Source of the DNA: Actinomycetospora straminea | GTDB taxonomy: Bacteria; Actinomycetota; Actinomycetes; Mycobacteriales; Pseudonocardiaceae | DNA: 64,000 nucleotides | Assembly (NCBI RefSeq): GCF_028737255.1 | Contig: NZ_JAQZAN010000001.1 | Location: 310,001 to 374,000 of the forward strand | Direction of reading: 5' to 3' | Shown: positions 57,328 to 64,000 of the stretch, in pieces | Layout: each line of letters opens with the position of its first letter | Position numbering within the stretch: the stretch's first letter is position 1 | Position numbers and translations under genes: made by a program | The notes under the pieces: generated by a model | The model's input: the letters and a program-made list of their open reading frames with translations, nothing else | Database searches by the model: none | Told to the model about the DNA's origin: nothing

Positions 57328-58395
57328 CTACTGCTCGTCGCGGCGGCGCCGGCCCCCGTACCCGAGACCCAGCACCCCGAGCAGCGCGCCCGCCCCGAGC
57401 AGCCCGGCGGCGGCCCGCGGGCCCGGCGTGCGCCCGACCGTCACCGCCGGCCGGACGATCACCGGCGCCGGCTCCGGGAGCTCCTCGCGCTCGTTCTCCT
57501 TGAGCGTCGCGGCCCAGGCGGTGACGAAGAGGATGAACCGCGAGACGAAGTTCGCGAACACCAGCAGACCGATGATCGGGCCGAACGCCGCGCCGGCGGG
57601 CGAGCTGGTGACGCTCGAGATGTAGACCGTCATGACCTGCTGCAGGATCACGAACCCGACCGCGGCGAACAGCGCGGCGCGCACGGCCGAGCGCAGCGTC
57701 ACCGGCTCGCGGGGCAGGCGCGCGATCACCCAGAGGAAGACCAGCCAGTTCGCCGCCAGGGTGATGACGAGGCCGGCGAGGAAGAACAGGACGCCCGCCC
57801 AGGTCTCGTCGGCCAGCCCGAGGAACCCGAGGATGGTGTTCGACAGGCCGGTGCCGACGCCGGTGATCGCGAACGAGAGTGCGAAGGCGAGCCCGAGGCC
57901 GATCATGGCGAACAGGTCGCCGGCGTACTTCTTGACGATCGTCGGGGGCTCGCCGCGCTGGTCCCACTGCTCGGAGAGGGCCTCGCGCAGGTTGCCCATC
58001 CAGCCGAGCCCGGAGAACAGGGCGCCGAGGAGACCGATGATGCCGACCGCGTTGCGCTGGGCGATGGCCTGGTCGATGACCGAGTTGAGCAGGTCGCCCA
58101 GGCCCGGCGGCACGGCCGCGGTGATGCTCTGCTGGATCTGGGTCAGCAGCGCCTCGTTGTTGGCCAGCACGAACGCCGCGGCGGCGAACGCGACCATGAG
58201 GATCGGGACGAGCGCGAGGATCGAGAAGAACGTGATGGCCGCGGCGTAGTGGTCACCGTGCTTGTCGGTGTAGCGGCTCGCGGCGCGGACGAGGTGGTCG
58301 AGCCAGGGGTACCGGGCGCGCAGCTTCTCCAGCTGCGTCGGCTCGCTCGACGTGTCCGTGTCGGCCGTGCCGGCCGTGCTGGCGGTGCTGCTCAT
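57328..58395 (-). CDS. YihY/BrkB family inner-membrane protein
   Basis: 355 residues. YTDKHGDHYAAAITFFSILALVP is the family signature. Six membrane segments follow, with GALFSGLGWMGNLREALSEQWD and VIARLPREPVTLRSAVRAALF between them. A hydrophobic Ala/Gly-rich C-terminal helix and basic end complete it. Function is unproven in the family despite the old 'ribonuclease BN' label. Convergent with the PucR-type gene. Confidence 0.88.
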   Translation of the reverse strand: MSSTASTAGTADTDTSSEPTQLEKLRARYPWLDHLVRAASRYTDKHGDHYAAAITFFSILALVPILMVAFAAAAFVLANNEALLTQIQQSITAAVPPGLGDLLNSVIDQAIAQRNAVGIIGLLGALFSGLGWMGNLREALSEQWDQRGEPPTIVKKYAGDLFAMIGLGLAFALSFAITGVGTGLSNTILGFLGLADETWAGVLFFLAGLVITLAANWLVFLWVIARLPREPVTLRSAVRAALFAAVGFVILQQVMTVYISSVTSSPAGAAFGPIIGLLVFANFVSRFILFVTAWAATLKENEREELPEPAPVIVRPAVTVGRTPGPRAAAGLLGAGALLGVLGLGYGGRRRRDEQ

Positions 58396-58450
58396 CGCTC
58401 GCGCGTCCCCTCGCGGTCCCCGACTGGCCGCGGACCGGCGAGCCCGCGCG

Positions 58451-58466
58451 CGGGGTAGCTACCCCG
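58451..58466. promoter_or_regulatory. 16-bp perfect palindrome upstream of the YihY-like gene
   Basis: CGGGGTAGCTACCCCG is a perfect palindrome with no loop, 56 bp before the YihY-like start and 24 bp after the monooxygenase stop. Such a form suits a dimeric repressor operator better than a terminator. Confidence 0.4.
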
Positions 58467-58489
58467 GGTGGCGGCCCCCCACGCGCGGG

Positions 58490-59971
58490 TCACCCACCGC
58501 CGACGGGCGGTTGTCCGTACGGCCGCGGGTCGAACTCGCCGTTGCGCGCCCGGAAGGAGCGGGCGGTGCCCGGCCAGAGCAGGGTGAGCCGCCCGCTGGC
58601 CTCGTCGACGTACCAGCTGCGGCACCCGCCCTGCAGCCATACGGTGTCCGCGCCCATCGCGTCGATCTCGCGGGTGTAGGCCTCCTCGGCCGCCACGGTG
58701 ACCTCGAGCGGCGTGCCGTCGCCGGCGGCGAGGTGGTCGAGCGCGCCGAGGACGTGGTCGATCTGCGTCTCGATCATGTAGACGGCGGAGTTGTGCCCGA
58801 GGCTCGCGTTGGGGCCGTTGAGCACGAACATGTTGGGGAAGCCGTGCACCGCCGTGGAGGCGTGCGCGGTCATGCCGTCGGCCCAGCGGTCGGCGAGCAG
58901 CCCGTGGCGGCCCTCGATGCGTTGCGCGAACGGCAGCCGCGTCGTCCAGAAGCCGGTGGCGAGCACGAGGGCGTCGAGCGGGTGGTGGGCGCCGGACGCG
59001 GCGATCGCCGTCGACTTCTCGACGCGCTGGAGGGCGCTGGGCTCGAGCGTCACGTCGTCGCGGCCGAGGGTGGGGTAGAGGTCGTCGGAGATGACGATGC
59101 GCTTGCACCCGATCTCGTAGTCGGGGCGCAGCCGGGCGCGCAGACGGGCGTCCGGGACCTGCGCGGTCAGGTGCGCGAGGGCGCGGTCGCGGAGCCGGTC
59201 GATGTCGGGGCGCACGCGGCGGCGGGCGTCGATGGCGCGCTCGGCCTCGTCGAACAGCTCCTCGCGCAGGGCGCGTTCGGCGGCCGGGTCGAGGGCGAAG
59301 GCGCGGCGTTCGTCCGGGGAGTAGGCGCGGTCGCCGCGCGGCACCACCCACGGCGGGGTGCGCTGGAAGACGACGAGGTGGGACGCGGTCCCGGCCAGCG
59401 CGGGCACGATCTGCGCGGCCGACGCCCCCGTGCCGACCACCCCGACGCGCCGCCCGGCGAGCGCCGCGGCCCCGTCCCAGCGCGCCGAGTGGAACACCGG
59501 CCCGTCGAACGTCGAGAGCCCCGCGATCTCGGGGATCCGCGGCTCGGACAGGCGCCCGGCGGCGACGACGAGCACCCGCGCCCGGTAGATCCCCGCCGAC
59601 GTCGCGATCCGCCACCGCGTGCCGTCCCACCGGGCGCGCTGCATGTCGGTCCCGAGGCGCAGGTGGGGGTCGAGGCCCTCGTCGCGGGCGCACTCCCGCA
59701 GGTACTCGTGGATCTCCGCGCCGGGCGCGAACACCCGCGACCAGTCGGGCTTGGGGCGGAACGAGAACGAGTACAGGTGCGAGGGGACGTCACACGCCAC
59801 GCCCGGGTAGCGGTTGTCGCGCCACGTGCCGCCGACCCCGGGCGCGCGCTCGAGGACGACGAACGACTCGCGCCGGCGCCGGGCCAGGCGGATGCCCAGG
59901 CCGATCCCGGCGAACCCGGCCCCGACCACCGCGACGTCGACCTCGGTGCTCACGGTGCTCCCGGTGTTCAC
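58490..59971 (-). CDS. FAD-dependent monooxygenase, Baeyer-Villiger type
   Basis: 493 residues from GTG 59971. AVVGAGFAGIGLGIRL binds FAD; VGVVGTGASAAQIVPAL binds NADPH. FDGPVFHSARWD fits FxGxxxHxxxW(P/D), and GGTWRDNRYPGVACDVPSH is typical of cyclohexanone- and phenylacetone-type enzymes. GPNASLGHNSAVYMIE is also conserved. The start overlaps the stop of cofH (GTGA), so it sits in the FO-synthase operon. GTG 59953 is a second possible start. Substrate unknown. Confidence 0.88.
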   Translation of the reverse strand: MNTGSTVSTEVDVAVVGAGFAGIGLGIRLARRRRESFVVLERAPGVGGTWRDNRYPGVACDVPSHLYSFSFRPKPDWSRVFAPGAEIHEYLRECARDEGLDPHLRLGTDMQRARWDGTRWRIATSAGIYRARVLVVAAGRLSEPRIPEIAGLSTFDGPVFHSARWDGAAALAGRRVGVVGTGASAAQIVPALAGTASHLVVFQRTPPWVVPRGDRAYSPDERRAFALDPAAERALREELFDEAERAIDARRRVRPDIDRLRDRALAHLTAQVPDARLRARLRPDYEIGCKRIVISDDLYPTLGRDDVTLEPSALQRVEKSTAIAASGAHHPLDALVLATGFWTTRLPFAQRIEGRHGLLADRWADGMTAHASTAVHGFPNMFVLNGPNASLGHNSAVYMIETQIDHVLGALDHLAAGDGTPLEVTVAAEEAYTREIDAMGADTVWLQGGCRSWYVDEASGRLTLLWPGTARSFRARNGEFDPRPYGQPPVGGG

Positions 59972-61068
59972 TGCGGCTGCGCCTCCCGCAGCACCGCCCG
60001 GCGGTCGGCGGGCGCGTCGCCGTAGAGGGTCGTGCGCTGGCGCGGCGTGCGCCCGAGCGCGGCGGCGAGCTCCTCGACCTGCGCGAGCGTGAGCTGGCGC
60101 CCCGCCTCCGCCCCGGCCGCGGGGTCCAGGGCGCCGTCGAGCAGCAGCCCGCCGGCGTCGTCGGCACCCCCACGCAGCACGGCCGTCGTGAGCTCGGGCC
60201 CGAGCTTGGGCCAGGCCGCCTGCACGTGGTCGATCCGCCCGTGCAGCACCAGCCGCGCCACCGCGTACAGCGCCCGCGTCTCCCGCGCACCAGGGTTGCC
60301 AGCCTGGCGTCCAGCCTGTCGTTGGACGTCAGGGAATCCACCATCTCGCAGCTCCGGCGGCAGCGCCTCGGGCTGGATCGGCATGGGGATGAACTCGGTG
60401 AACCCGCCGGTCCGGTCCTGGATCGCGGCGAGCGCGCGCAGGTGCGCGACCTGCTGCACCGGGGTCTCGACGTGCCCGTAGACCATCGTCGCGGTGGAGC
60501 GCAGCCCGACCTCGTGCGCGGTGGTGACGAGCTCGGTCCAGCGGGCGGCGGGGATGTCGGTGCCGCCGGTGAGCAGGGCGCGGACCTCGTCATCGAGGAT
60601 GCGCGCCGCGGTGCCCGGCACCGACCCGAGCCCCGCCTCGCGCGCGGCGACGAGGAAGTCGCGGGCGTCGAGACCCAGGCGCGCCGCGGCGTCGGCGACC
60701 TCGGCGGGCCGGAAGGCGTGCAGGTGCATCGGCACCCGGCCGGTGATCAGCGCGACGAGGTCGAGCGGCGCCCGGTCCGGCACGTCCGGCGGCAGCGGGC
60801 CCTGCACGCAGATCTCCGTGGCCCCGAGCGTCCAGGCCTCGTCGACGAGCGCGGTGGCGTGGCCGGGGTCGCGGACGACGGCGGTGTCGAGGTTGCGGTT
60901 CGCGACGAAGGTCAGCTGGTCGCCGACGGCGTCGCGCCGCACCCCGTCGGCGAGCGCGCAGAGCGCCTCGAGCTCCTCGCCGTCGGCGCCGAGCAGGTCG
61001 ACGTAGGCGTCGTCGGGCAGCCCGGCGGGGGCCGCCTCGGCGCGCGCGAGGTGCGGGCGCAGGCTCAC
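59968..61068 (-). CDS. CofH-like half of FO synthase lacking the iron-sulfur cysteine motif
   Basis: 366 residues from GTG 61068. CofH identity is clear from GATEICVQGPLPPDVP, GLGSVPGTAARILDDEVRAL, TTAHEVGLRSTATMVYGHVE, IQDRTGGFTEFIPMP and the end GRTPRQRTTLYG. FO synthase makes the deazaflavin FO of coenzyme F420 using two radical-SAM sites. In this protein TFVANRNL (residues 53-60) runs through DTAVVRDPGH directly to VDEAWTLGATE. The roughly 24 residues that normally hold NxCxxxCxxC are missing, so no [4Fe-4S] cluster can form there. Residues about 243-257 come from a dispersed repeat. It is probably inactive or altered. Confidence 0.82.
   Translation of the reverse strand: MSLRPHLARAEAAPAGLPDDAYVDLLGADGEELEALCALADGVRRDAVGDQLTFVANRNLDTAVVRDPGHATALVDEAWTLGATEICVQGPLPPDVPDRAPLDLVALITGRVPMHLHAFRPAEVADAAARLGLDARDFLVAAREAGLGSVPGTAARILDDEVRALLTGGTDIPAARWTELVTTAHEVGLRSTATMVYGHVETPVQQVAHLRALAAIQDRTGGFTEFIPMPIQPEALPPELRDGGFPDVQRQAGRQAGNPGARETRALYAVARLVLHGRIDHVQAAWPKLGPELTTAVLRGGADDAGGLLLDGALDPAAGAEAGRQLTLAQVEELAAALGRTPRQRTTLYGDAPADRRAVLREAQPQ
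60299..60342 (-). repeat. Dispersed 44-bp repeat, copy 1, inside cofH
   Basis: Read on the minus strand this 44-bp segment matches copy 2 (63773-63816) at 36 of 44 positions by eye, including 15 identical bases at one end (TGGACGCCAGGCTGG). It includes two copies of CAGGCTGG. It is in frame with cofH, encoding GGFPDVQRQAGRQA. Confidence 0.7.
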
Positions 61069-62399
61069 CGCGCCGCTGCCGGCCGGCGCACCCGGGCCAG
61101 CCCGTCGGGGTCGGCCAGCGCGATCACCGGGTCGACGAGGTCGGGGTGCAGCCAGCGGTTGGGGTCGCGGACGTAGCGCGGGTAGATGGTCAACCTCGGG
61201 GTGAGGGTGAACCCCGCCGCGGCGGTGACGTCGCGCAGCGCGTCGAGCCCGGGCCAGGGGCGCTCGGGGTTGACGTGGTCGGGCGTCACCGGGGAGACGC
61301 CGCCCCAGTCGTCGATGCCCGCGCGCAGCAGCAGGGCCTGGTCCTGGGCCGCGCTCGCGCTGTCGTCCAGATCGCCGGCGAGGTTCGGCGGCGCCTGGAC
61401 ACTGACACCCCGTGGCATGATCAGCCGTGCGACGGCGACCGCCGCGACGAACGCGTCGAACTCGGCGTCGGGCTCCCCGCGCATCGCCGTGTCGGGCTTG
61501 GCGCGGAAGTTCTGGACGATCACCTCCTGGAGGTGCTCGCCCCGCCGCGCCGACTCCGCGAGCACGAGCAGCGACTGCGCCCGCTCGGCCCGGTGCTCGC
61601 CGATGCCGACGAGGATCCCGCTGGTGAAGGGCACCCGGGCCCGGCCGGCGTCGTCCACGACGCGGCGGCGCAGCGCGGGCTCCTTGTCCGGCGACCCGTA
61701 GTGCGCGCCGCCCGGCCGCGACCACAGCCGCGTGGCCGTCGTCTCGAGCATCATCCCCATCGACGGCGCGACGGCGCGGAGGCGCTGCAGCTCGACGAGG
61801 TCCATGACGCCGGGGTTGAGGTGCGGGAGCATGCCGGTCTCGTGCAGGACCGCCTGCGCCGCGTCGTGCACGTGGTCCAGCGTCGTGCCCAGTCCGTGCG
61901 CGACGAGCCAGTCGCGGGCCGCCGACCAGCGCTCCTCGGGCCGGTCGCCGAGGGTGAACAGCACCTCGGTGCAGCCCTGCGCGGCGCCGGCGCGGGCGAT
62001 CTCGAGCACCTCGTCGCGCTCGAGGTAGGCCGCAGGCAGGCGCCCCGGGACCGTCGCGAACGTGCAGTAGTGGCAGCGGTCGCGGCACAGGCGGGTCAGC
62101 GGGACGAAGACCTTGGGGCTGTAGGTGACCACGCCCGGGCGGCCCTCGGCGCGGAGGTGCGCGTCGCGGCGGGTGGCGGCGAGCCCGAGCAGCGCGTCGA
62201 GCTCCTCGCCCCGCGCCGCGAGCAGCGTCGTCGCGTCGAGGAGGGCCGCGGGGTCCTGGGGGTCGTCGGCGAGCGCGCCGTCCGCGGCCCGCCCGAGCGC
62301 GACCCGGACGTCGGTGCGCGACGGCTCCGCCGGCTCCGGCAGCTCCACCAGCCCGCGCGGCGGCGGCGCGGGATCCGGGAGATCGGCGAGGAAGACCAC
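61065..62399 (-). CDS. cofG: FO synthase subunit 1, CofG-like radical SAM enzyme
   Basis: 444 residues from GTG 62399. LTRLCRDRCHYCTFATVPG has the intact CX3CX2C cluster motif (Cys105, 109, 112). FTLGDRPEERW, HLNPGVMDLVELQRLRAVAPS, PFTSGILVGIGE, VIVQNFRAKPDTAM and GIDDWGGVSPVTPDHVNPE follow the CofG pattern. It catalyses the second half of FO formation. In mycobacteria CofG and CofH are fused as FbiC; here they are separate genes overlapping by 4 nt. The start is preceded by TAGGTT and six bases. Confidence 0.92.
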   Translation of the reverse strand: MVFLADLPDPAPPPRGLVELPEPAEPSRTDVRVALGRAADGALADDPQDPAALLDATTLLAARGEELDALLGLAATRRDAHLRAEGRPGVVTYSPKVFVPLTRLCRDRCHYCTFATVPGRLPAAYLERDEVLEIARAGAAQGCTEVLFTLGDRPEERWSAARDWLVAHGLGTTLDHVHDAAQAVLHETGMLPHLNPGVMDLVELQRLRAVAPSMGMMLETTATRLWSRPGGAHYGSPDKEPALRRRVVDDAGRARVPFTSGILVGIGEHRAERAQSLLVLAESARRGEHLQEVIVQNFRAKPDTAMRGEPDAEFDAFVAAVAVARLIMPRGVSVQAPPNLAGDLDDSASAAQDQALLLRAGIDDWGGVSPVTPDHVNPERPWPGLDALRDVTAAAGFTLTPRLTIYPRYVRDPNRWLHPDLVDPVIALADPDGLARVRRPAAAR

Positions 62400-62405
62400 G
62401 TCCCG

Positions 62406-62411
62406 AACCTA
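62406..62411 (-). promoter_or_regulatory. Leaderless -10 element (TAGGTT) for cofG
   Basis: On the minus strand TAGGTT is followed by six bases and GTG 62399, the leaderless spacing. Confidence 0.5.
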
Positions 62412-62513
62412 CGCGCCCGTGCGAGCGATGCGGCATGACTCGCGGCTGACGCCGGGATCGCCACGTCCTCGCCCGCGCGCCACGCCGGAGCGCGGTGGTC
62501 CAGGGTGGGCGGC

Positions 62514-63673
62514 GTGGAGCCCCGGAGCCGCGCGCTGGCCGCGCTGTGCGTCACGGAGATCGTGAGCTGGGGCGTCCTCTACTACGCGTTCCCGGTGCTC
62601 GTGGGCGCGATCAGCGCCGACACCGGCTGGTCGGTCGCGGCGGCCACGGGCGCGTTCTCGGTCGGCGCGCTCGTCTCCGCCGGCGCCGGCATCGTCGTCG
62701 GGCGGCTGATCGACCGCCACGGGCCGCGTGTGGTGATGACCACCGGCTCGGTCGTCGGCGTCCTCGCCGTCGTCGCGATCGCCACGGCCCCGACCCTGCC
62801 GCTGTTCTACGCCGCCTGGGCGCTCGCGGGTCTGGCCCAGGCCGCGACGTTCTACCCGCCGGCGTTCGCCGCGCTCACCGGCTGGTACGGCGAGGCCCGG
62901 GTGCGCGCGCTGACGACGCTGACCCTCGTCGCCGGCTTCTCGAGCACGGTCTTCGCGCCGCTGACCGCCGCCCTGCTCGGCCCGCTCGGCTGGCGCGGCG
63001 TCTTCGGCGTGCTCGCCGTCGTGCTCGCCGTCGTCACCGTGCCGCTGCACGCCGTCCTCCTCACCCCGCCGTGGCGGGCGCACGACCGGGTCGCCGGCGG
63101 TGCGGGCGACGCCGACCACGCCCGCGTCGTCCTGCGCAGCCCCCGCTTCGCCGTCGTCACCGCGGTGATACGGTCGGCGCGTTCGGCCTCTACGCGACGA
63201 CGATCAACCTCGTCCCGCTGCTCGTCGGGCGCGGCCTGGACCTGGGCACCGCGGCGCTCGCGCTGGGGCTGACCGGCGTCGGCCAGGTGGCGGGCCGGCT
63301 GGCGTTCGTCCCGCTGGTCCGGCACTCGACGGCGCGCACGCGCGTCGCCGGCGTCCTGCTGCTGGGCAGTGCCGGGGTGCTGGCGCTGGCGCTGGTGCCC
63401 GGGCCGAGGGTGCTGCTCGTCGCGCTCGCGGTGGTCGCCGGCGCGGGGCGCGGGCTGCACACGCTGCTGCAGGCCTCGACCGTCGCCGACCGGTGGGGCA
63501 CCCGCGCGTTCGGCCGGGTCAACGGCGTCTTCTCCGCGCCCGTGACGCTCGCGGTCGCGCTGGCCCCGGCCGGCGGGGTGGCCGTCGCGACGGCGGTAGG
63601 TGGCTTCCCGGCGGCCTTCCTCGTGCTCGGGCTCGCGACGGTGCTGGCCGCGCTGGTCGGGCTCGCGGCCTGA
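62514..63673 (+). pseudogene. MFS transporter interrupted by a frameshift
   Basis: From GTG 62514 the first about 215 residues are a normal MFS N-terminal half. ALCVTEIVSWGVLYYAFPVL, GRLIDRHGPRVVMTTGS and AQAATFYPPAFAALTGWYG are typical of OxlT/monocarboxylate-like members. At about 63168-63171 the frame is lost (stop at 63272). The rest continues in another frame: TVGAFGLYATTINLVPLLVG through ATVLAALVGLAA, stop 63673. The span is 1160 bp, two more than a multiple of three. Removing two bases from GTGATACGGTC would restore AVTVGAFGLY. Either a recent pseudogene or a sequence error. Confidence 0.75.
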
Positions 63674-63772
63674 GGTCCGTCCGCGTCCGTTCCGTCCGAG
63701 CAGGGTGGTGGGGCGCCTCGCGCCGCGGGGGCCTGCCACTGCCCCGCGCGTGCCCGGCACCGCGCTGATCGT

Positions 63773-63816
63773 GGGGGATTTCCTGACGTTGAGCGCCAGC
63801 GTGGACGCCAGGCTGG
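63773..63816 (+). repeat. Dispersed 44-bp repeat, copy 2, intergenic
   Basis: Inverted relative to copy 1 in cofH. It lies between the broken MFS gene and the TetR-like gene and contains CCTGACGT and TGGACGCCAGGCTGG. CCAGC/GCTGG could form a small hairpin. Confidence 0.7.
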
Positions 63817-63838
63817 AACACCGGCGCGGAGGAGGAGC

Positions 63839-64000
63839 TCAGAGCGTTGCGAGGTGGGCGGCGACGGCGGCGTCGAGGCGCTCGGCGTCGCCGGTGGCGA
63901 GGAGGTCGAGCAGGGCCCCGCGGAGCACGGCGAGCAGCAGCACGCGCTGGGCGGGGTCGTCGACGGCCTGGTGCGCGGCGAGCAGGGCGTCCCAGTCGGC
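63839..64000 (-). CDS. C-terminal end of a TetR-like transcriptional regulator
   Basis: Only the last 53 codons are inside the window; the gene continues beyond 64000. VLLLAVLRGALLDLLATGDAERLDAAVAAHL is the usual last helix pair of TetR-family ligand-binding domains in actinobacteria. The DNA-binding part is not visible, so the family call is moderate. Confidence 0.55.
   Translation of the reverse strand, partial: ADWDALLAAHQAVDDPAQRVLLLAVLRGALLDLLATGDAERLDAAVAAHLATL

Noticed and set aside
59968..62436. A single 822-codon frame that could look like a fused FO synthase
   Set aside because: Its first part is an out-of-frame shadow of cofG; only the region after 61068 is CofH. The real CofG is in another frame with the intact cysteine motif.

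Overview
The window is very GC-rich, densely coded DNA with GTG starts, 4-nt stop/start overlaps and many apparently leaderless genes. The core gene order (metG, tatD, rpfB, ksgA, ispE facing glmU, prs, rplY, pth) is the convergent arrangement also known from mycobacteria. This points to an actinomycete chromosome. From codon style and gene content I guess Pseudonocardiales (Pseudonocardia or Actinomycetospora-like); the family is an inference.

Positions 1 to about 26,500 form an exopolysaccharide locus. It has a polyprenyl-phosphate sugar transferase that starts the lipid-linked unit, at least five glycosyltransferase genes (one a tandem fusion, two a tandem duplication), a Wzx-type flippase and a Wzy/O-antigen-ligase-type polymerase. 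Nucleotide-sugar genes include two SDR epimerases (one cut by the window edge), an RfbF-like nucleotidyltransferase, an RmlC-like epimerase and two zinc-binding C-methyltransferase-family proteins. A PIG-L deacetylase and an ATP-grasp ligase could modify the polymer or its precursors. A heparinase II/III-like protein, two paralogous polysaccharide-lyase-like secreted proteins and a frameshifted secreted protein of unknown function complete it. A tRNA-Gln(TTG) lies near the right end.

Positions 26,500 to 30,200 hold a ProP-type MFS transporter, a possible small membrane protein and an intact GGDEF protein. Positions 30,300 to 47,850 are mostly housekeeping. On the plus strand are glmU-prs, a methyltransferase, rplY-pth and a trio of membrane proteins. 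On the minus strand, converging on them, run haloalkane dehalogenase-upp-metG-tatD, rpfB, ksgA, ispE and an ABC-F ATPase. Several long perfect hairpins sit at operon ends.

Positions 47,900 to 64,000 contain a conserved acidic protein, a coiled-coil protein, a D,D-carboxypeptidase and an acyl-CoA synthetase. Next come a Baeyer-Villiger monooxygenase plus esterase pair divergent from a PucR-type regulator, a YihY/BrkB membrane protein, a second monooxygenase, split FO-synthase genes, a frameshifted MFS gene and the end of a TetR-like regulator.

The most unusual observation is the CofH half of FO synthase. It lacks the CX3CX2C iron-sulfur motif and carries a piece of a dispersed repeat in frame; a second, inverted copy of that repeat lies 3.5 kb away. 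No rRNA, CRISPR array or insertion sequence was seen.
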